A stretch of 64,000 nucleotides of DNA from an uncultured bacterium. Its GTDB lineage: Bacteria; Cyanobacteriota; Vampirovibrionia; Gastranaerophilales; Gastranaerophilaceae. Shown in pieces: positions 9,011 to 17,379 of the stretch; position 1 is the stretch's first letter; each line of letters opens with the position of its first letter. The DNA is taken from positions 189,112 to 253,111 of the forward strand of contig CASFTJ010000002.1 in NCBI GenBank assembly GCA_949297715.1, in the 5' to 3' direction. Below the pieces are notes generated by a model. The model was not told the DNA's origin. It worked only from the letters and a program-made list of their open reading frames with translations, and searched no databases. Made by a program: the position numbers and the translations under genes.

Positions 9011-9790
9011 TTATTTGCTTTCCTGCTGATAAGCCCAGGCAGAATGGTTATGAATACTTTCAAAAGCTTCGCATTCTACCTCAAAATCGTTTATAATTAT
9101 GTTTTGTCGAAGTTTAACAACCACATCTCTCAGAACATCTTCGACGAATTTGGGGTTAGAATAAGCTTTTTCCGTCACAAATTTTTCGTCATCACGTTTT
9201 AAAAGCGGATAAACAGGACAGCTTGCACAAGATTCAACCATATCAATCAAATCTTCCAGCCAAATGTGCTTATCCTCATCATAAGAAACTCGGATTCTAA
9301 TAAAGGCTCTTTGGTTATGCGCTCCGTTTTCGGAAATTTCTTTGGAACAAGGGCAAAGGGTTGTTACAGGCACCTCTGTACCTAAAATAAATTTATAATC
9401 CCCGTTTTCAATTCTGCCTTTAAAGATGCATTCATAACTCATAGGCGATGATAATTTTGTTACAGGTGATAATTTGTCAATAAAATATGTAAACTTAAAC
9501 TCTAATCCACCGCTTTTAGCATCCAGCCGGCGTACAATTTCTTCTAAACATCCTTTTATATCAACTCCGAGAAGGTTTTTATTTCTCCATTCGGTCAAAA
9601 CTTCTACAAACCTTGACATGTGGGTTCCCTTGTAATCTTTAGGAAGCGATACATTAACCTTAGCTCTTGCACAAACTACCTGATTGGAATTGTTTTTTCT
9701 TTGTATAATAAGCGGCAATTCAAGATGTTTAATGCCCACTTTTTGAATGTCTACGTTTCTTTCGTCTTTAAGGTTTTGAATGTCTTTCAT
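9011..9790 (-). CDS. folE2: GTP cyclohydrolase FolE2
   Basis: 259 residues. It makes 7,8-dihydroneopterin triphosphate from GTP, the first step of folate (and queuosine precursor) synthesis, with a metal other than obligate zinc. Family marks: DIQNLKDERNVDIQKVGIK at the N-terminus, the catalytic Cys in TTLCPCSKEIS, and ESCASCPVYPLLKRDDEKFV near the C-terminus. I use the ATG at 9790 because GGAAGAAA lies just upstream; an in-frame TTG at 9802 is less likely. folC at 44923 completes a later folate step. No folE1 is seen. Confidence 0.95.
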   Translation of the reverse strand: MKDIQNLKDERNVDIQKVGIKHLELPLIIQRKNNSNQVVCARAKVNVSLPKDYKGTHMSRFVEVLTEWRNKNLLGVDIKGCLEEIVRRLDAKSGGLEFKFTYFIDKLSPVTKLSSPMSYECIFKGRIENGDYKFILGTEVPVTTLCPCSKEISENGAHNQRAFIRIRVSYDEDKHIWLEDLIDMVESCASCPVYPLLKRDDEKFVTEKAYSNPKFVEDVLRDVVVKLRQNIIINDFEVECEAFESIHNHSAWAYQQESK

Positions 9791-9864
9791 ATTTTCTTCC
9801 AAATGTTAATTTTTGTTAATTTAAACCACAAAAAATAGCAACTTTTTGGGAATAAGATACTTAT

Positions 9865-9932
9865 TATAAATATAAAGCTCTCTCTTCTTATTTAAACGGA
9901 TAGGCCTTGAAAAATCAAGGTCTTTTTTTTTT
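9865..9932 (+). ncRNA. Possible short RNA ending at an orphan terminator
   Basis: A strong plus-strand terminator (CCTTGA-AAAA-TCAAGG then ten T, 9905-9932) stands between two minus-strand genes and ends no plus-strand gene. TATAAA at 9865-9870 could start an RNA of about 55 bases. The -35 is weak. Confidence 0.3.
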
Positions 9933-9951
9933 GGCATTAAATTATAAAATA

Positions 9952-9974
9952 AGCGGACTTAATTTAAGCCCGCT
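9952..9974 (-). terminator. Hairpin after the thioredoxin-like gene
   Basis: AGCGG-A-CTTAA and TTAAG-C-CCGCT form a stem with one mismatch just past the stop at 9984; read on the minus strand it is followed by TTATTTTAT. Confidence 0.55.
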
Positions 9975-9983
9975 CAAAATAAA

Positions 9984-10454
9984 CTATTTTTTAGAAGCCT
10001 TATTAAGTAATCCTCTGATTCTCAAATATCTGTCAAGTTCGACTCTGAATTTTGGTGTATTTTGATAGATAGCGTTGTTAATAAGAATTCTGTTATCATA
10101 TTTGGGATCCATAATGTAAACAGTCGGAAATCCTGTTAATGCAACATCTTCAACCAATTCTTTATTAGCTGGATCTTCGACGTTAAGCATAACAAAATTA
10201 TACCTTCCAAGGTACATCATGCTCAAAACTTTAAACTTAGGCATAAATCTTAAACAATAGCCACACCAATCAACATAGAATAAGGCAAGCATAGGTTTGT
10301 CACTTTCAAGAGCTTGTTCATAAGGGATACCGACTTTATAATCAGACGGTTTTTCTTTCTTTTCAAGCGCCTTTGCTGCCACTGCAAATCCTGCAGCTGA
10401 AGTTAATATAACGGCGAATAAAATTGCTAATGTGATTATAATCTTCTTTTTCAT
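9984..10454 (-). CDS. Membrane-anchored thioredoxin-like protein
   Basis: 156 residues. An N-terminal signal or anchor (KKKIIITLAILFAVILTSAA) is followed by a thioredoxin fold with active site WCGYC (63-67) and the cis-Pro segment GFPTVYIMD. It should face the periplasm and act in thiol-disulfide exchange on envelope proteins; direction of transfer is not readable. Start ATG with GGAGGA upstream. It stands alone with its own terminator. Smaller than DsbD or ResA partners, which are absent here. Confidence 0.85.
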   Translation of the reverse strand: MKKKIIITLAILFAVILTSAAGFAVAAKALEKKEKPSDYKVGIPYEQALESDKPMLALFYVDWCGYCLRFMPKFKVLSMMYLGRYNFVMLNVEDPANKELVEDVALTGFPTVYIMDPKYDNRILINNAIYQNTPKFRVELDRYLRIRGLLNKASKK

Positions 10455-10529
10455 GAAATCCTCCTCTTATGTAAACATTATACAACAAATATCAAAACAT
10501 TCGCAAATACATAAAACTTAACAAAAGAC

Positions 10530-10558
10530 TTGAAAAAGTATATACTATAGTATATACT
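10530..10558 (+). promoter_or_regulatory. Promoter with a perfect 22-base palindrome between -35 and -10
   Basis: TTGAAA (10530-10535), 17 bases, TATACT (10553-10558). A perfect palindrome, arms AGTATATAC and GTATATACT around TATA (10537-10558), fills the spacer and covers the -10. A dimeric regulator bound here would block RNA polymerase. Confidence 0.65.
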
Positions 10559-10628
10559 AAATATATAATAAAACAATTAAGTGTAAGTTGTTCTCGTGTA
10601 TCAATTAAATAAGGAGTTTAAGCAGAGT

Positions 10629-11534
10629 ATGAGTAAAAATGTACCTGTCAAAATGAAGAAGGCAAAGTCAAATCCTGCCAAGAATGAGGTTTTGCTATGT
10701 AGTAGCGATGAACTGACTGATTATTTAAAAGAGATTTCGAATTACCCCGTTTTAACATTTGCAGAAGAAAAGCAACTTGCCAAGTGCGCAAAAGAGGGTG
10801 ATGCAGAGGCTAAAAAGCAGTTAGTACAGTCGAATTTAAGGGTTGTCGTAACTATAGCGAAGAAGATAATTCACAATTCTCACCTTCCGCTTGTTGATTT
10901 AATTCAAGAAGGGAATCTGGGCTTAATGATAGCAGCAGATAAGTTCAACTACAAATTAGGCTACAAATTTTCGACATATGCAAGCTGGTGGATAAAGCAG
11001 TCAATGTTCAAGGCGATATCGGAGCAATCGCATTGTATGAAGATACCTGTATATATACAAGAAACCCTGTCAAAATTTTCAAAAGTTAAGTCAGAGATGG
11101 AAAAGCAGTATAATTGTCAGGTTAAGAACAGTGATGTTGCGAAGAAAATGAACATAGAGCCAGATAAGATAGAAAGCTTTTTGTCAGCATACACAAAAAC
11201 GATATCAATAGAAAGCGGATTAGAAAGAGCAGACGGCAACGAGCTGAATGTAGCGGACATATTGGAAGATAAAAAAGCGCTTGTCGGAGAGGATGCCGAG
11301 TATGAAAATTTAAAAAGTGATATTGCGATAGTAATATCAACCTTAAAAGAAAGAGAGCAAGATGTTGTAAAGATGCGATACGGTCTGGGTAATGCGGCAA
11401 GATTAACTTTGGAAGAAATCGGAAATATTTACGGAGTGACCAAAGAGTGCATACGTCAGACTGAGTTAAGGGCATTACAAAAGATGCGAATGTCGGCGTT
11501 ATCGCAGGAACTGCTATCAGGCTATATCGGGTAA
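10629..11534 (+). CDS. Group 2 (RpoD-like) sigma factor
   Basis: About 301 residues. Region 1.2 (DELTDYLKEISNYPVLTFAE), region 2 (LVQSNLRVVVTIAKK, DLIQEGNLGLMIAADKF, FSTYASWWIKQSM), region 3 and region 4 (ERDVVKMRYG-like, LTLEEIGNIYGVTKECIRQ) are all present. There is no long region 1.1, which marks a non-essential group 2 factor as found in multiple copies in cyanobacteria. Start: AAGGAG precedes the ATG at 10629 at a rather long 12 bases; a GTG at 10596 is in frame but has no Shine-Dalgarno. The promoter carries a striking palindrome, so expression is probably gated by a dimeric repressor. A terminator follows. Confidence 0.92.
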   Translation: MSKNVPVKMKKAKSNPAKNEVLLCSSDELTDYLKEISNYPVLTFAEEKQLAKCAKEGDAEAKKQLVQSNLRVVVTIAKKIIHNSHLPLVDLIQEGNLGLMIAADKFNYKLGYKFSTYASWWIKQSMFKAISEQSHCMKIPVYIQETLSKFSKVKSEMEKQYNCQVKNSDVAKKMNIEPDKIESFLSAYTKTISIESGLERADGNELNVADILEDKKALVGEDAEYENLKSDIAIVISTLKEREQDVVKMRYGLGNAARLTLEEIGNIYGVTKECIRQTELRALQKMRMSALSQELLSGYIG

Positions 11535-11577
11535 TTAGTCGTGTGTTTATATATATCTCGTGTTTAGTAACAGTTTT

Positions 11578-11609
11578 ACCGCTCTTAAAAAAGGGCGGTT
11601 TTGTTTTGT
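11578..11609 (+). terminator. Terminator after the sigma factor gene
   Basis: ACCGCTC pairs with GGGCGGT (one G-U), loop TTAAAAAA, then TTTGTTTTG. Confidence 0.75.
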
Positions 11610-11665
11610 ACACGTTAAGATCTTTTAATCCTATAAAAAGAGGTTTACTTTTTTTTAGAAACCCT

Positions 11666-11671
11666 TAAAAT
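11666..11671 (+). promoter_or_regulatory. -10 box of a leaderless gene
   Basis: TAAAAT ends 6 bases before the ATG at 11678; TTTACT lies 16 bases upstream as a -35. No Shine-Dalgarno is present. Confidence 0.5.
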
Positions 11672-11677
11672 AAACGT

Positions 11678-12223
11678 ATGAAGAAAGTATTGGTATTATT
11701 TTTTATAGCACTTTTACTGCCTGCAAATTTAGCACTGGCCGAAGGTGATTTGTGGGACAATTTCGGCGATCAAAATATCTACGGTCAAACTCCGGTTACG
11801 GATGAGGATTTTGAGAAAGCATTAGAAAGCAAAAAGGGTAAACAAAAGGATAAAAAGCCGAAAGATAAGCTTTTAAGAGATGGTGAAGCTTTTCAGGAAA
11901 GCAACGAAACCCAAACTTTGACAAAGATGACGGAAGAATTGCCGATACTTCTTGTGCCGTTAAATTTGGAGTTGAAAGAAGGAGTGATTTTGCCTGTTGG
12001 TCATTATCAATTAAAAGGGGTTAAAAAAGGTGATAAGTTTTATCTTCAGTTATTTCAATCAAATGAGCTTTTTGCAAACATAGAAGCAGTTGAAACGAGA
12101 GATGATTTTGGGGAAGAAAAAATTAATTTTGCAAGATTAATTGACGATAGCGGTCAGCAGGCAAAAATAATTTTTGGTTCAATAGATTTTAATGCTTATG
12201 CAGTTGTAAAAATTGCACAGTAA
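11678..12223 (+). CDS. Secreted hypothetical protein
   Basis: 181 residues with a clear Sec signal peptide (KKVLVLFFIALLLPANLALA, cut after ALA). A charged, probably disordered stretch (about 48-75, rich in Lys/Asp) follows, then a compact beta-rich C-terminal domain from about 88 (LPILLVPLNLELKEGVILPV). I do not recognise the family. It should be periplasmic. It appears to be transcribed alone from a leaderless promoter, with deoB 78 bases downstream carrying its own ribosome-binding site. Confidence 0.75.
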   Translation: MKKVLVLFFIALLLPANLALAEGDLWDNFGDQNIYGQTPVTDEDFEKALESKKGKQKDKKPKDKLLRDGEAFQESNETQTLTKMTEELPILLVPLNLELKEGVILPVGHYQLKGVKKGDKFYLQLFQSNELFANIEAVETRDDFGEEKINFARLIDDSGQQAKIIFGSIDFNAYAVVKIAQ

Positions 12224-12301
12224 TTTTATAAATTAATCTGAAAAAATGTTTTGTGATAAAATCAGATTACGAAAGTAAGGAAGTTTACAAGGAGTGGAAT
12301 T

Positions 12302-13477
12302 TTGAAAAGAGCAATAATAATGGTTATAGACAGTATGGGAATAGGAGCGATGCCTGATTGTGGAGATTTTGGCGACATTCCCGAATGTAATACTTTAAAA
12401 AACGTATGTGAATATAACGGCGGGTTAAAAGTTCCTGTAATGGAAAGTATGGGATTAGGGAATATTCAGAATTTTAAAGGGATAAAGCCGACAGAAAACC
12501 CTACGGCTCAATACGGAACAATGACCGAGAAGTCCAAAGGTAAGGATACAACAACCGGTCACTGGGAAATTGCTGGGTTAGTAAGCGAAAAGCCTTTTGC
12601 CACATTTCCTGAAGGGTTTCCTGATGAATTAATAGAAAAATTTGTAAAAGAAACAGGTTGCGGCGGAGTTCTTGCAAATTGCCCCGCAAGCGGAACCGCA
12701 ATAATCGAGAAATTAAACGACGAGCATCACAGAACGAAATTTCCGATAGTATATACAAGTGCTGACAGTGTATTTCAGATTGCTCTCGATACGGATATGA
12801 TACCGTTGGAAACTCTTTATGAATGGTGTTTGACCGCCCGCAGAATTTTGGATGAAGGCGGATATAATGTTTCACGTGTAATAGCCCGTCCATATAAAAT
12901 AATAGACGGAAAGCCGACAAGAATTTCAAAAGACAGAAGGGATTACTCAGTGGTACCTTCAAGAACTGTATTGAATGAAATAAAAGAGCAAGGCGGAAGG
13001 GTTATCGGAATCGGGAAAATAGAAGATATTTTTTCAAAATCAGGTATAACCCACGCAATCCATACAGGTTCAAACAAAGAAGGGCTGGAGCTTACTTTAC
13101 AAGCTGTAAAAGGCGAACTTGAACTTGATAAAATAGCTTATTCGGATTACGAAAAGAAAGAATCTGAGTTTGATTTAATATTCACAAACCTTGTCGATAC
13201 AGATATGCTTTACGGTCACAGAAATGATGCAAGTGGTTACGGTAAAGCTATAGAGGAAGTTGATGAGTATTTGGCAAAGATTTTGCCTGAAATGCAAGAT
13301 GAAGATGTTTTATTTGTAACTGCAGACCATGGCTGTGATCCGACTGTTCCGGGAACTGATCATACAAGAGAAATGGTGCCGTTGCTTATTTACGGCAAGT
13401 CAGTCCCCCCGAAAGACCTCGGTAAAATAATCGGATTTGATTATATAGCGGATTACGTCAGAACTCTTGCAAAGTAA
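12302..13477 (+). CDS. deoB: Phosphopentomutase
   Basis: 391 residues, alkaline-phosphatase superfamily. It interconverts (deoxy)ribose 1- and 5-phosphate in nucleoside salvage, using two Mn ions. Metal-site motifs: VIDSMGIGAMPD near the N-terminus, GKDTTTGHWE with the phosphorylated Thr, FTNLVDTDMLYGHRND and TADHGCDPTVPGTDHTRE near the C-terminus. The start is a TTG after AAGGAG; no ATG fits the conserved RAIIMVIDS start. No nucleoside phosphorylase gene is adjacent. Confidence 0.96.
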   Translation: MKRAIIMVIDSMGIGAMPDCGDFGDIPECNTLKNVCEYNGGLKVPVMESMGLGNIQNFKGIKPTENPTAQYGTMTEKSKGKDTTTGHWEIAGLVSEKPFATFPEGFPDELIEKFVKETGCGGVLANCPASGTAIIEKLNDEHHRTKFPIVYTSADSVFQIALDTDMIPLETLYEWCLTARRILDEGGYNVSRVIARPYKIIDGKPTRISKDRRDYSVVPSRTVLNEIKEQGGRVIGIGKIEDIFSKSGITHAIHTGSNKEGLELTLQAVKGELELDKIAYSDYEKKESEFDLIFTNLVDTDMLYGHRNDASGYGKAIEEVDEYLAKILPEMQDEDVLFVTADHGCDPTVPGTDHTREMVPLLIYGKSVPPKDLGKIIGFDYIADYVRTLAK

Positions 13478-13544
13478 TTTTTTTGATTATATAATTGAGA
13501 TGTGAAATTTATTTCACAAAGTTGAATAATATAAGGAGAAAGAA

Positions 13545-13721
13545 ATGAACGTAAAAGTTAATGATTCATGTATAGCATGCGGCGCTTGCGAATCAATTTG
13601 CGACGCAGTATTTTCAGTAGAAGATGTAGCTAAGGTTAACGAATCAGCAGTAGCAGATAACGAAGATTGCGTTAAAGAAGCAGCAGATGCTTGCCCTGTT
13701 GGCGCTATTGAAATTGAATAG
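13545..13721 (+). CDS. Small 4Fe-4S ferredoxin
   Basis: 58 residues. C9, C12 and C15 (CIACGAC) and C50 (followed by Pro) bind one [4Fe-4S] cluster. C19 and C42 replace the second cluster and probably form a disulfide, as in the Thermotoga-type single-cluster ferredoxins. It is a soluble low-potential electron carrier. ATG with AAGGAGAAAG upstream. A strong terminator follows, so the gene is a single transcription unit. Its partners are not in the window. Confidence 0.93.
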   Translation: MNVKVNDSCIACGACESICDAVFSVEDVAKVNESAVADNEDCVKEAADACPVGAIEIE

Positions 13722-13755
13722 TAATTATATCTAAATTGAATTAATAGTAAATAAC

Positions 13756-13790
13756 AAAAAAGACTTTGCAAAATTAGCAAGGTCTTTTTT
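13756..13790 (+). terminator. Terminator after ferredoxin
   Basis: AAAGACTTTGC and GCAAGGTCTTT (one G-U) around AAAATTA, then a T-run. Confidence 0.85.
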
Positions 13791-13879
13791 GTATGCAAAA
13801 GGGTAATTCAAAGTAAATTGCATATGGGTTATTTTTTTGATAGGATAAAAATTGTAGAAGGTATAAGGAGTTTAAAATT

Positions 13880-14158
13880 ATGGCAACAGAAGTAAAAGCA
13901 AGCCACATATTAGTAAAAACAAAAGAACAGATTGATACATTAAAGGAGCGTTTGGCACAGGGAGAAACCTTTGAAGATTTGGCAAAGAAATGTTCATTAT
14001 GTCCGTCGGGTCAAAAAGGCGGGGAACTTGGATATTTTGGCAGAGGCGAGATGGTAAAAGAATTTGAAGATGCTTGCTTTGACACGGATGTTGATGAAAT
14101 GGCAGTTGTAGAAACAGAATTTGGCTGGCATTTAATAAAGGTTACAGGTAAATTTTAA
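13880..14158 (+). CDS. Parvulin-type peptidyl-prolyl isomerase
   Basis: 92 residues, a single stand-alone parvulin domain without signal peptide, so cytosolic. Marks: KASHILVKT at the start, GGELGYFGRGEMVKEFE in the middle and ETEFGWHLIKV at the end. It catalyses cis-trans isomerisation of prolyl bonds. ATG with AAGGAG upstream. The stop TAATG shares its last base with the ATG of the peptidase gene, so the two are translationally coupled, followed by the TrmH-like gene in the same operon. Confidence 0.92.
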   Translation: MATEVKASHILVKTKEQIDTLKERLAQGETFEDLAKKCSLCPSGQKGGELGYFGRGEMVKEFEDACFDTDVDEMAVVETEFGWHLIKVTGKF

Positions 14159-15714
14159 TGAATGATATAATTCAAAAGACACGAGAATTTATGAAAGCGG
14201 AAAAAGTAGATTTTCTGCTTGTAAATTCTACAAATGAGTTTCTTGTTGAATATAACAGATTAGAGGAAAATGCCAGATACAAATTGTGCGGATTTTCAGG
14301 TTCAACCGGAGATGTTTTATTAAGTCAGGACAAGCTTTATTTGTTTGTGGACGGAAGATATCATATTCAGGCAGATCAGGAAACTGATTCTTCAGCAGTA
14401 ACTGTTGTGAAGCTTCAGACAGGTCAAAGCCAGCTTGGGGAAATGTCAAAAATAATTCCTTCCGAAGCGTTGGTTGGAGTTTGCGCGAAAAAAAATTCGC
14501 AGAAGCGTGTTGAAGAAATGGAAAAACAATTCAAAATAAAGCTTCTGGATACAGACGGAATAGAAACAGACGAGCCTGATTTCGGAGAAATAGAAGATAT
14601 AGATGAAAAATATTGCGGAAAATCTTCGGAAGAAAAAATAAAAGAGATTAAAAAAACGCTTTCATATAACGAAGCAATTTTGTTTACAAATCCTGAGGAT
14701 GTTTCATATTTATATAACAAAAGAGATTTTTCAAAGCCATATTCTTCTAAAATTCTGGCGAAAGCTCTTATTACAAATTCTCAAGACATTTTATTTACGG
14801 GCGAAAAACTTAAACATTTTGATAAATACATAGTTTCAGATGTTGTATATGTGGATTCAGCAACAATCACAGCTTACGACTTTGGGCTTATGGGCAAAAA
14901 AGTCCGCCAGATTAAAGAGAATCCGATTTTAAGAATGCGCACAGTAAAAACAGATGAAGAAATCGAACATTTGAAAACGGCATTTGAAAGAACAGACAAA
15001 GCGGTTTTTGCAATAAGAGATTTTATAGAAAAAAACGATGATATTTCCGAATATGATATTGATAAAAAATTAGAGGAATATTTTAAAAAGTTTGGCGCAA
15101 AGAGTTTAAGTTTCAAAACAATAGTGGCGCATAATAAAAATTCCGCATTAGCTCATTATTCAAAATCCTCAAAAGATGAAATTTTAAAAGACGGAAGTTT
15201 GGTATTGATAGATTGCGGAGCCTATTATGAAGGTGGTTTGGCAACAGATATAACAAGAGTATTTGTAAAAGGCAAGCCGTCAGAGTTACAGAAAAAAGTT
15301 TACACAACAGTATTGAGGGCTTTTTTGAATGCGTTTAATTATAAAACGACATCAGAAACTATGGGGTATGAAATTGACTCTTTTGTGAGAAGCTTTTTTG
15401 AAGATAATAAAATTGACGGATTTGTATTTAACCATGGTTTAGGTCACGGAATCGGAATAAATGTCCACGAAGCGCCTCCGAATTTAGGCTGCGGAGAAAT
15501 TGCCAAAACTATAATAAAAGATAATATGTGTTTTACAATAGAGCCGGGGCTTTATAATAAAGAAAATTTCGGTGTAAGGCTTGAAAATTCCTGCTATCTG
15601 AAAGATAGTAAAATAAATTCATTTTCAAAAATGTGTTATGAAAAAAAGCTTATAGATTATTCTCTTTTGACCGACGAAGAAAGAGATTGGCTGGCAAATT
15701 TTGAGGTAAGATAA
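14158..15714 (+). CDS. pepP: Xaa-Pro aminopeptidase (M24)
   Basis: 518 residues. Two creatinase-like N-terminal domains (about 1-130 and 140-265) precede a pita-bread M24 domain. Metal ligands are visible: Asp pair in LVLIDCGAYYEGGLATDITR (about 351 and 362), His in HGLGHGIGINVHE (about 425), and Glu in TIEPGLY and VRLENS. It removes an N-terminal residue before proline in the cytosol. The three-domain length fits the eukaryote-like/long bacterial APP group. Coupled to the parvulin gene upstream and the methyltransferase gene downstream by one-base overlaps, an operon with a possible proline theme. Confidence 0.93.
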   Translation: MNDIIQKTREFMKAEKVDFLLVNSTNEFLVEYNRLEENARYKLCGFSGSTGDVLLSQDKLYLFVDGRYHIQADQETDSSAVTVVKLQTGQSQLGEMSKIIPSEALVGVCAKKNSQKRVEEMEKQFKIKLLDTDGIETDEPDFGEIEDIDEKYCGKSSEEKIKEIKKTLSYNEAILFTNPEDVSYLYNKRDFSKPYSSKILAKALITNSQDILFTGEKLKHFDKYIVSDVVYVDSATITAYDFGLMGKKVRQIKENPILRMRTVKTDEEIEHLKTAFERTDKAVFAIRDFIEKNDDISEYDIDKKLEEYFKKFGAKSLSFKTIVAHNKNSALAHYSKSSKDEILKDGSLVLIDCGAYYEGGLATDITRVFVKGKPSELQKKVYTTVLRAFLNAFNYKTTSETMGYEIDSFVRSFFEDNKIDGFVFNHGLGHGIGINVHEAPPNLGCGEIAKTIIKDNMCFTIEPGLYNKENFGVRLENSCYLKDSKINSFSKMCYEKKLIDYSLLTDEERDWLANFEVR

Positions 15715-16466
15715 TGGAAAAAATAACAAGCCTCTCAAATTCTCTGGTAAAAGAAACAGCAAAGCTTTCACAAAAAAAATACCGTGATGCGGAGGGTAAA
15801 ATTCTTCTGGAAGGTTATAAGCCGATATATGAAGCTTATTTATGCGGATTGGATATAGAATATGTATTTGTAAATGAAACTAAAGCCGCAGAATATGAAT
15901 TTATAAAAGAAAAGCTTATAATAACGACCGATGCGGTATTGAAAAAAATATCAACGACCGAGAGTGTTCCGGAATCCGTCGGGGTTTGCAGGAGAAAGAA
16001 TTACGACCTGAAAAATGCCGGAAAATTTCAGAAAGTTGTGCTTCTTGAAAATATAAAGGATGCCGGAAATTTAGGCACAATTTTAAGAACCTCTTGTGCT
16101 TTAGGTGCGGATTTAGTAATTTTATTTGGCGATTGTGTTGATTTATACAATCCGAAAGTCGTAAGATCAGCAGTAGGAGCTTTGTGGAAAATTCCGATTA
16201 TTCACACAACTGATATAGAATTTATAAAAACACAATTTAAAAATCACAATAAAATCGCAACACTACCGCGTTCAAAAAATATACTTTCAAAATTCAATTC
16301 TGAAGTTCCGTTTGTTGTAATGTTTGGGAGTGAAGCGGACGGTTTAAGCGGAAAGCTCATTGCAGCTTGTGATAAAGATGTTAAAATAGAGATGAAGGAT
16401 AATGTGGAATCTTTAAATCTGAGTATTTCTTGCGGAATAATTTTATACAAATTATTAATAAACTAG
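15714..16466 (+). CDS. TrmH/SpoU-family RNA 2'-O-methyltransferase
   Basis: 250 residues. An N-terminal substrate-binding domain (ITSLSNSLVKETAKLSQKKY) is followed by the SpoU knot with motif 1 LLENIKDAGNLGTILRT, motif 2 VVMFGSEADGLSGKL and motif 3 VESLNLSISCGIILY. It methylates ribose in rRNA or tRNA with S-adenosylmethionine. Similar to RlmB/TsnR-like enzymes; the target base cannot be read. Last gene of the ppi-pepP operon (one-base overlap). Confidence 0.92.
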   Translation: MEKITSLSNSLVKETAKLSQKKYRDAEGKILLEGYKPIYEAYLCGLDIEYVFVNETKAAEYEFIKEKLIITTDAVLKKISTTESVPESVGVCRRKNYDLKNAGKFQKVVLLENIKDAGNLGTILRTSCALGADLVILFGDCVDLYNPKVVRSAVGALWKIPIIHTTDIEFIKTQFKNHNKIATLPRSKNILSKFNSEVPFVVMFGSEADGLSGKLIAACDKDVKIEMKDNVESLNLSISCGIILYKLLIN

Positions 16467-16519
16467 CAAAAAAAAAAATGTTTAGATTTTAGAATAAATG
16501 TAAAAATTGAGGAAAAATT

Positions 16520-17326
16520 TTGGCAAATAATGGAATACAAGGCATTATAGGTTTTCCGCGTCTGACGAACAATCAGACAGGCATGTTCATGCCTATAAAA
16601 ACTCCGGTACAAGTGAGAAGAGGTGTACCGGAATCTCCACCGGCGATAAAAGAACCGGAACTTCCGCCGCCTCCTAAGAATGAAAACAATTATAAATACT
16701 GGATAGGTGCAGCATGTCTTGCAGCCTCGGCTGTGGCCGGAATTATAATGTATAACGGACGATTGAGAGAAATGCCGATTAAAGTAATAGAAGAAGAAGA
16801 AGAACCGATTATGCATTATTCTTTTAAGCTTGTAAAACATACAAAAGATAAAGTTTTTGAGCTTTTTAATAAATGTCCAGATTTAGGATTGGAAAACAAA
16901 ATAGAAACAACATACCAAAAACGCGTAAGGGTTGACGAAAACGGAAAGTCAATATTAAAAAATGCAGAAGAAGTATTTGTTAATCGCGGTCTGAAACGTT
17001 ATGATACGCTTTCGCGACCTGCAGGAACCGCACAAACAACTTTTGTTCAGGATGACGGCAAAGTAAGAGCTTTGATTGACTGGGATGATGAAGGAAATAT
17101 TTACAGATATTGGATAAAAAATGAAAATGGTCAGGTTATAAGAGATTTCAATTTTACAACCCCTAACGTTTCTTCAAAATATTATTATACAAAGGGCGGG
17201 ATTATGATAAAAGAGGTTCATTATGATAGTAAAGGCTGGACTTTTGAGCGTAATTACGACAGAAATGGTTTCTTTGTAAATGAACATAAGATTGATCCTG
17301 AGGAAGTTATTAAGTCAGAAGAATAA
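16520..17326 (+). CDS. Hypothetical protein with one membrane segment
   Basis: 268 residues, TTG start after GAGGAAAA. A Pro-rich cytosolic N-terminus (VPESPPAIKEPELPPPP) leads to a single membrane helix (about 60-78, WIGAACLAASAVAGIIMYNG), then a soluble domain from about 95 with several YD/WD-repeat-like strands (KVRALIDWDDEGNIYRYWI, HYDSKGWTFERNYDRNGFF). I do not recognise it; such short repeats occur in YD- or MORN-like beta structures. It precedes dnaA by 53 bases but dnaA has its own promoter. Confidence 0.7.
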   Translation: MANNGIQGIIGFPRLTNNQTGMFMPIKTPVQVRRGVPESPPAIKEPELPPPPKNENNYKYWIGAACLAASAVAGIIMYNGRLREMPIKVIEEEEEPIMHYSFKLVKHTKDKVFELFNKCPDLGLENKIETTYQKRVRVDENGKSILKNAEEVFVNRGLKRYDTLSRPAGTAQTTFVQDDGKVRALIDWDDEGNIYRYWIKNENGQVIRDFNFTTPNVSSKYYYTKGGIMIKEVHYDSKGWTFERNYDRNGFFVNEHKIDPEEVIKSEE

Positions 17327-17367
17327 AAATTTACAAATTTAACGATTTTACCTTTACTCTTTTGTAG

Positions 17368-17373
17368 TAGAAT
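17368..17373 (+). promoter_or_regulatory. -10 box of dnaA
   Basis: TAGAAT ends 6 bases before the dnaA ATG; TTTTAC lies 16 bases upstream. No Shine-Dalgarno, so a leaderless mRNA is likely. Confidence 0.5.
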
Positions 17374-17379
17374 ATTTTT

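Noticed and set aside
17327-17379. oriC upstream of dnaA
   Set aside because: Only 53 bases, with no cluster of DnaA boxes; dnaN is not adjacent.
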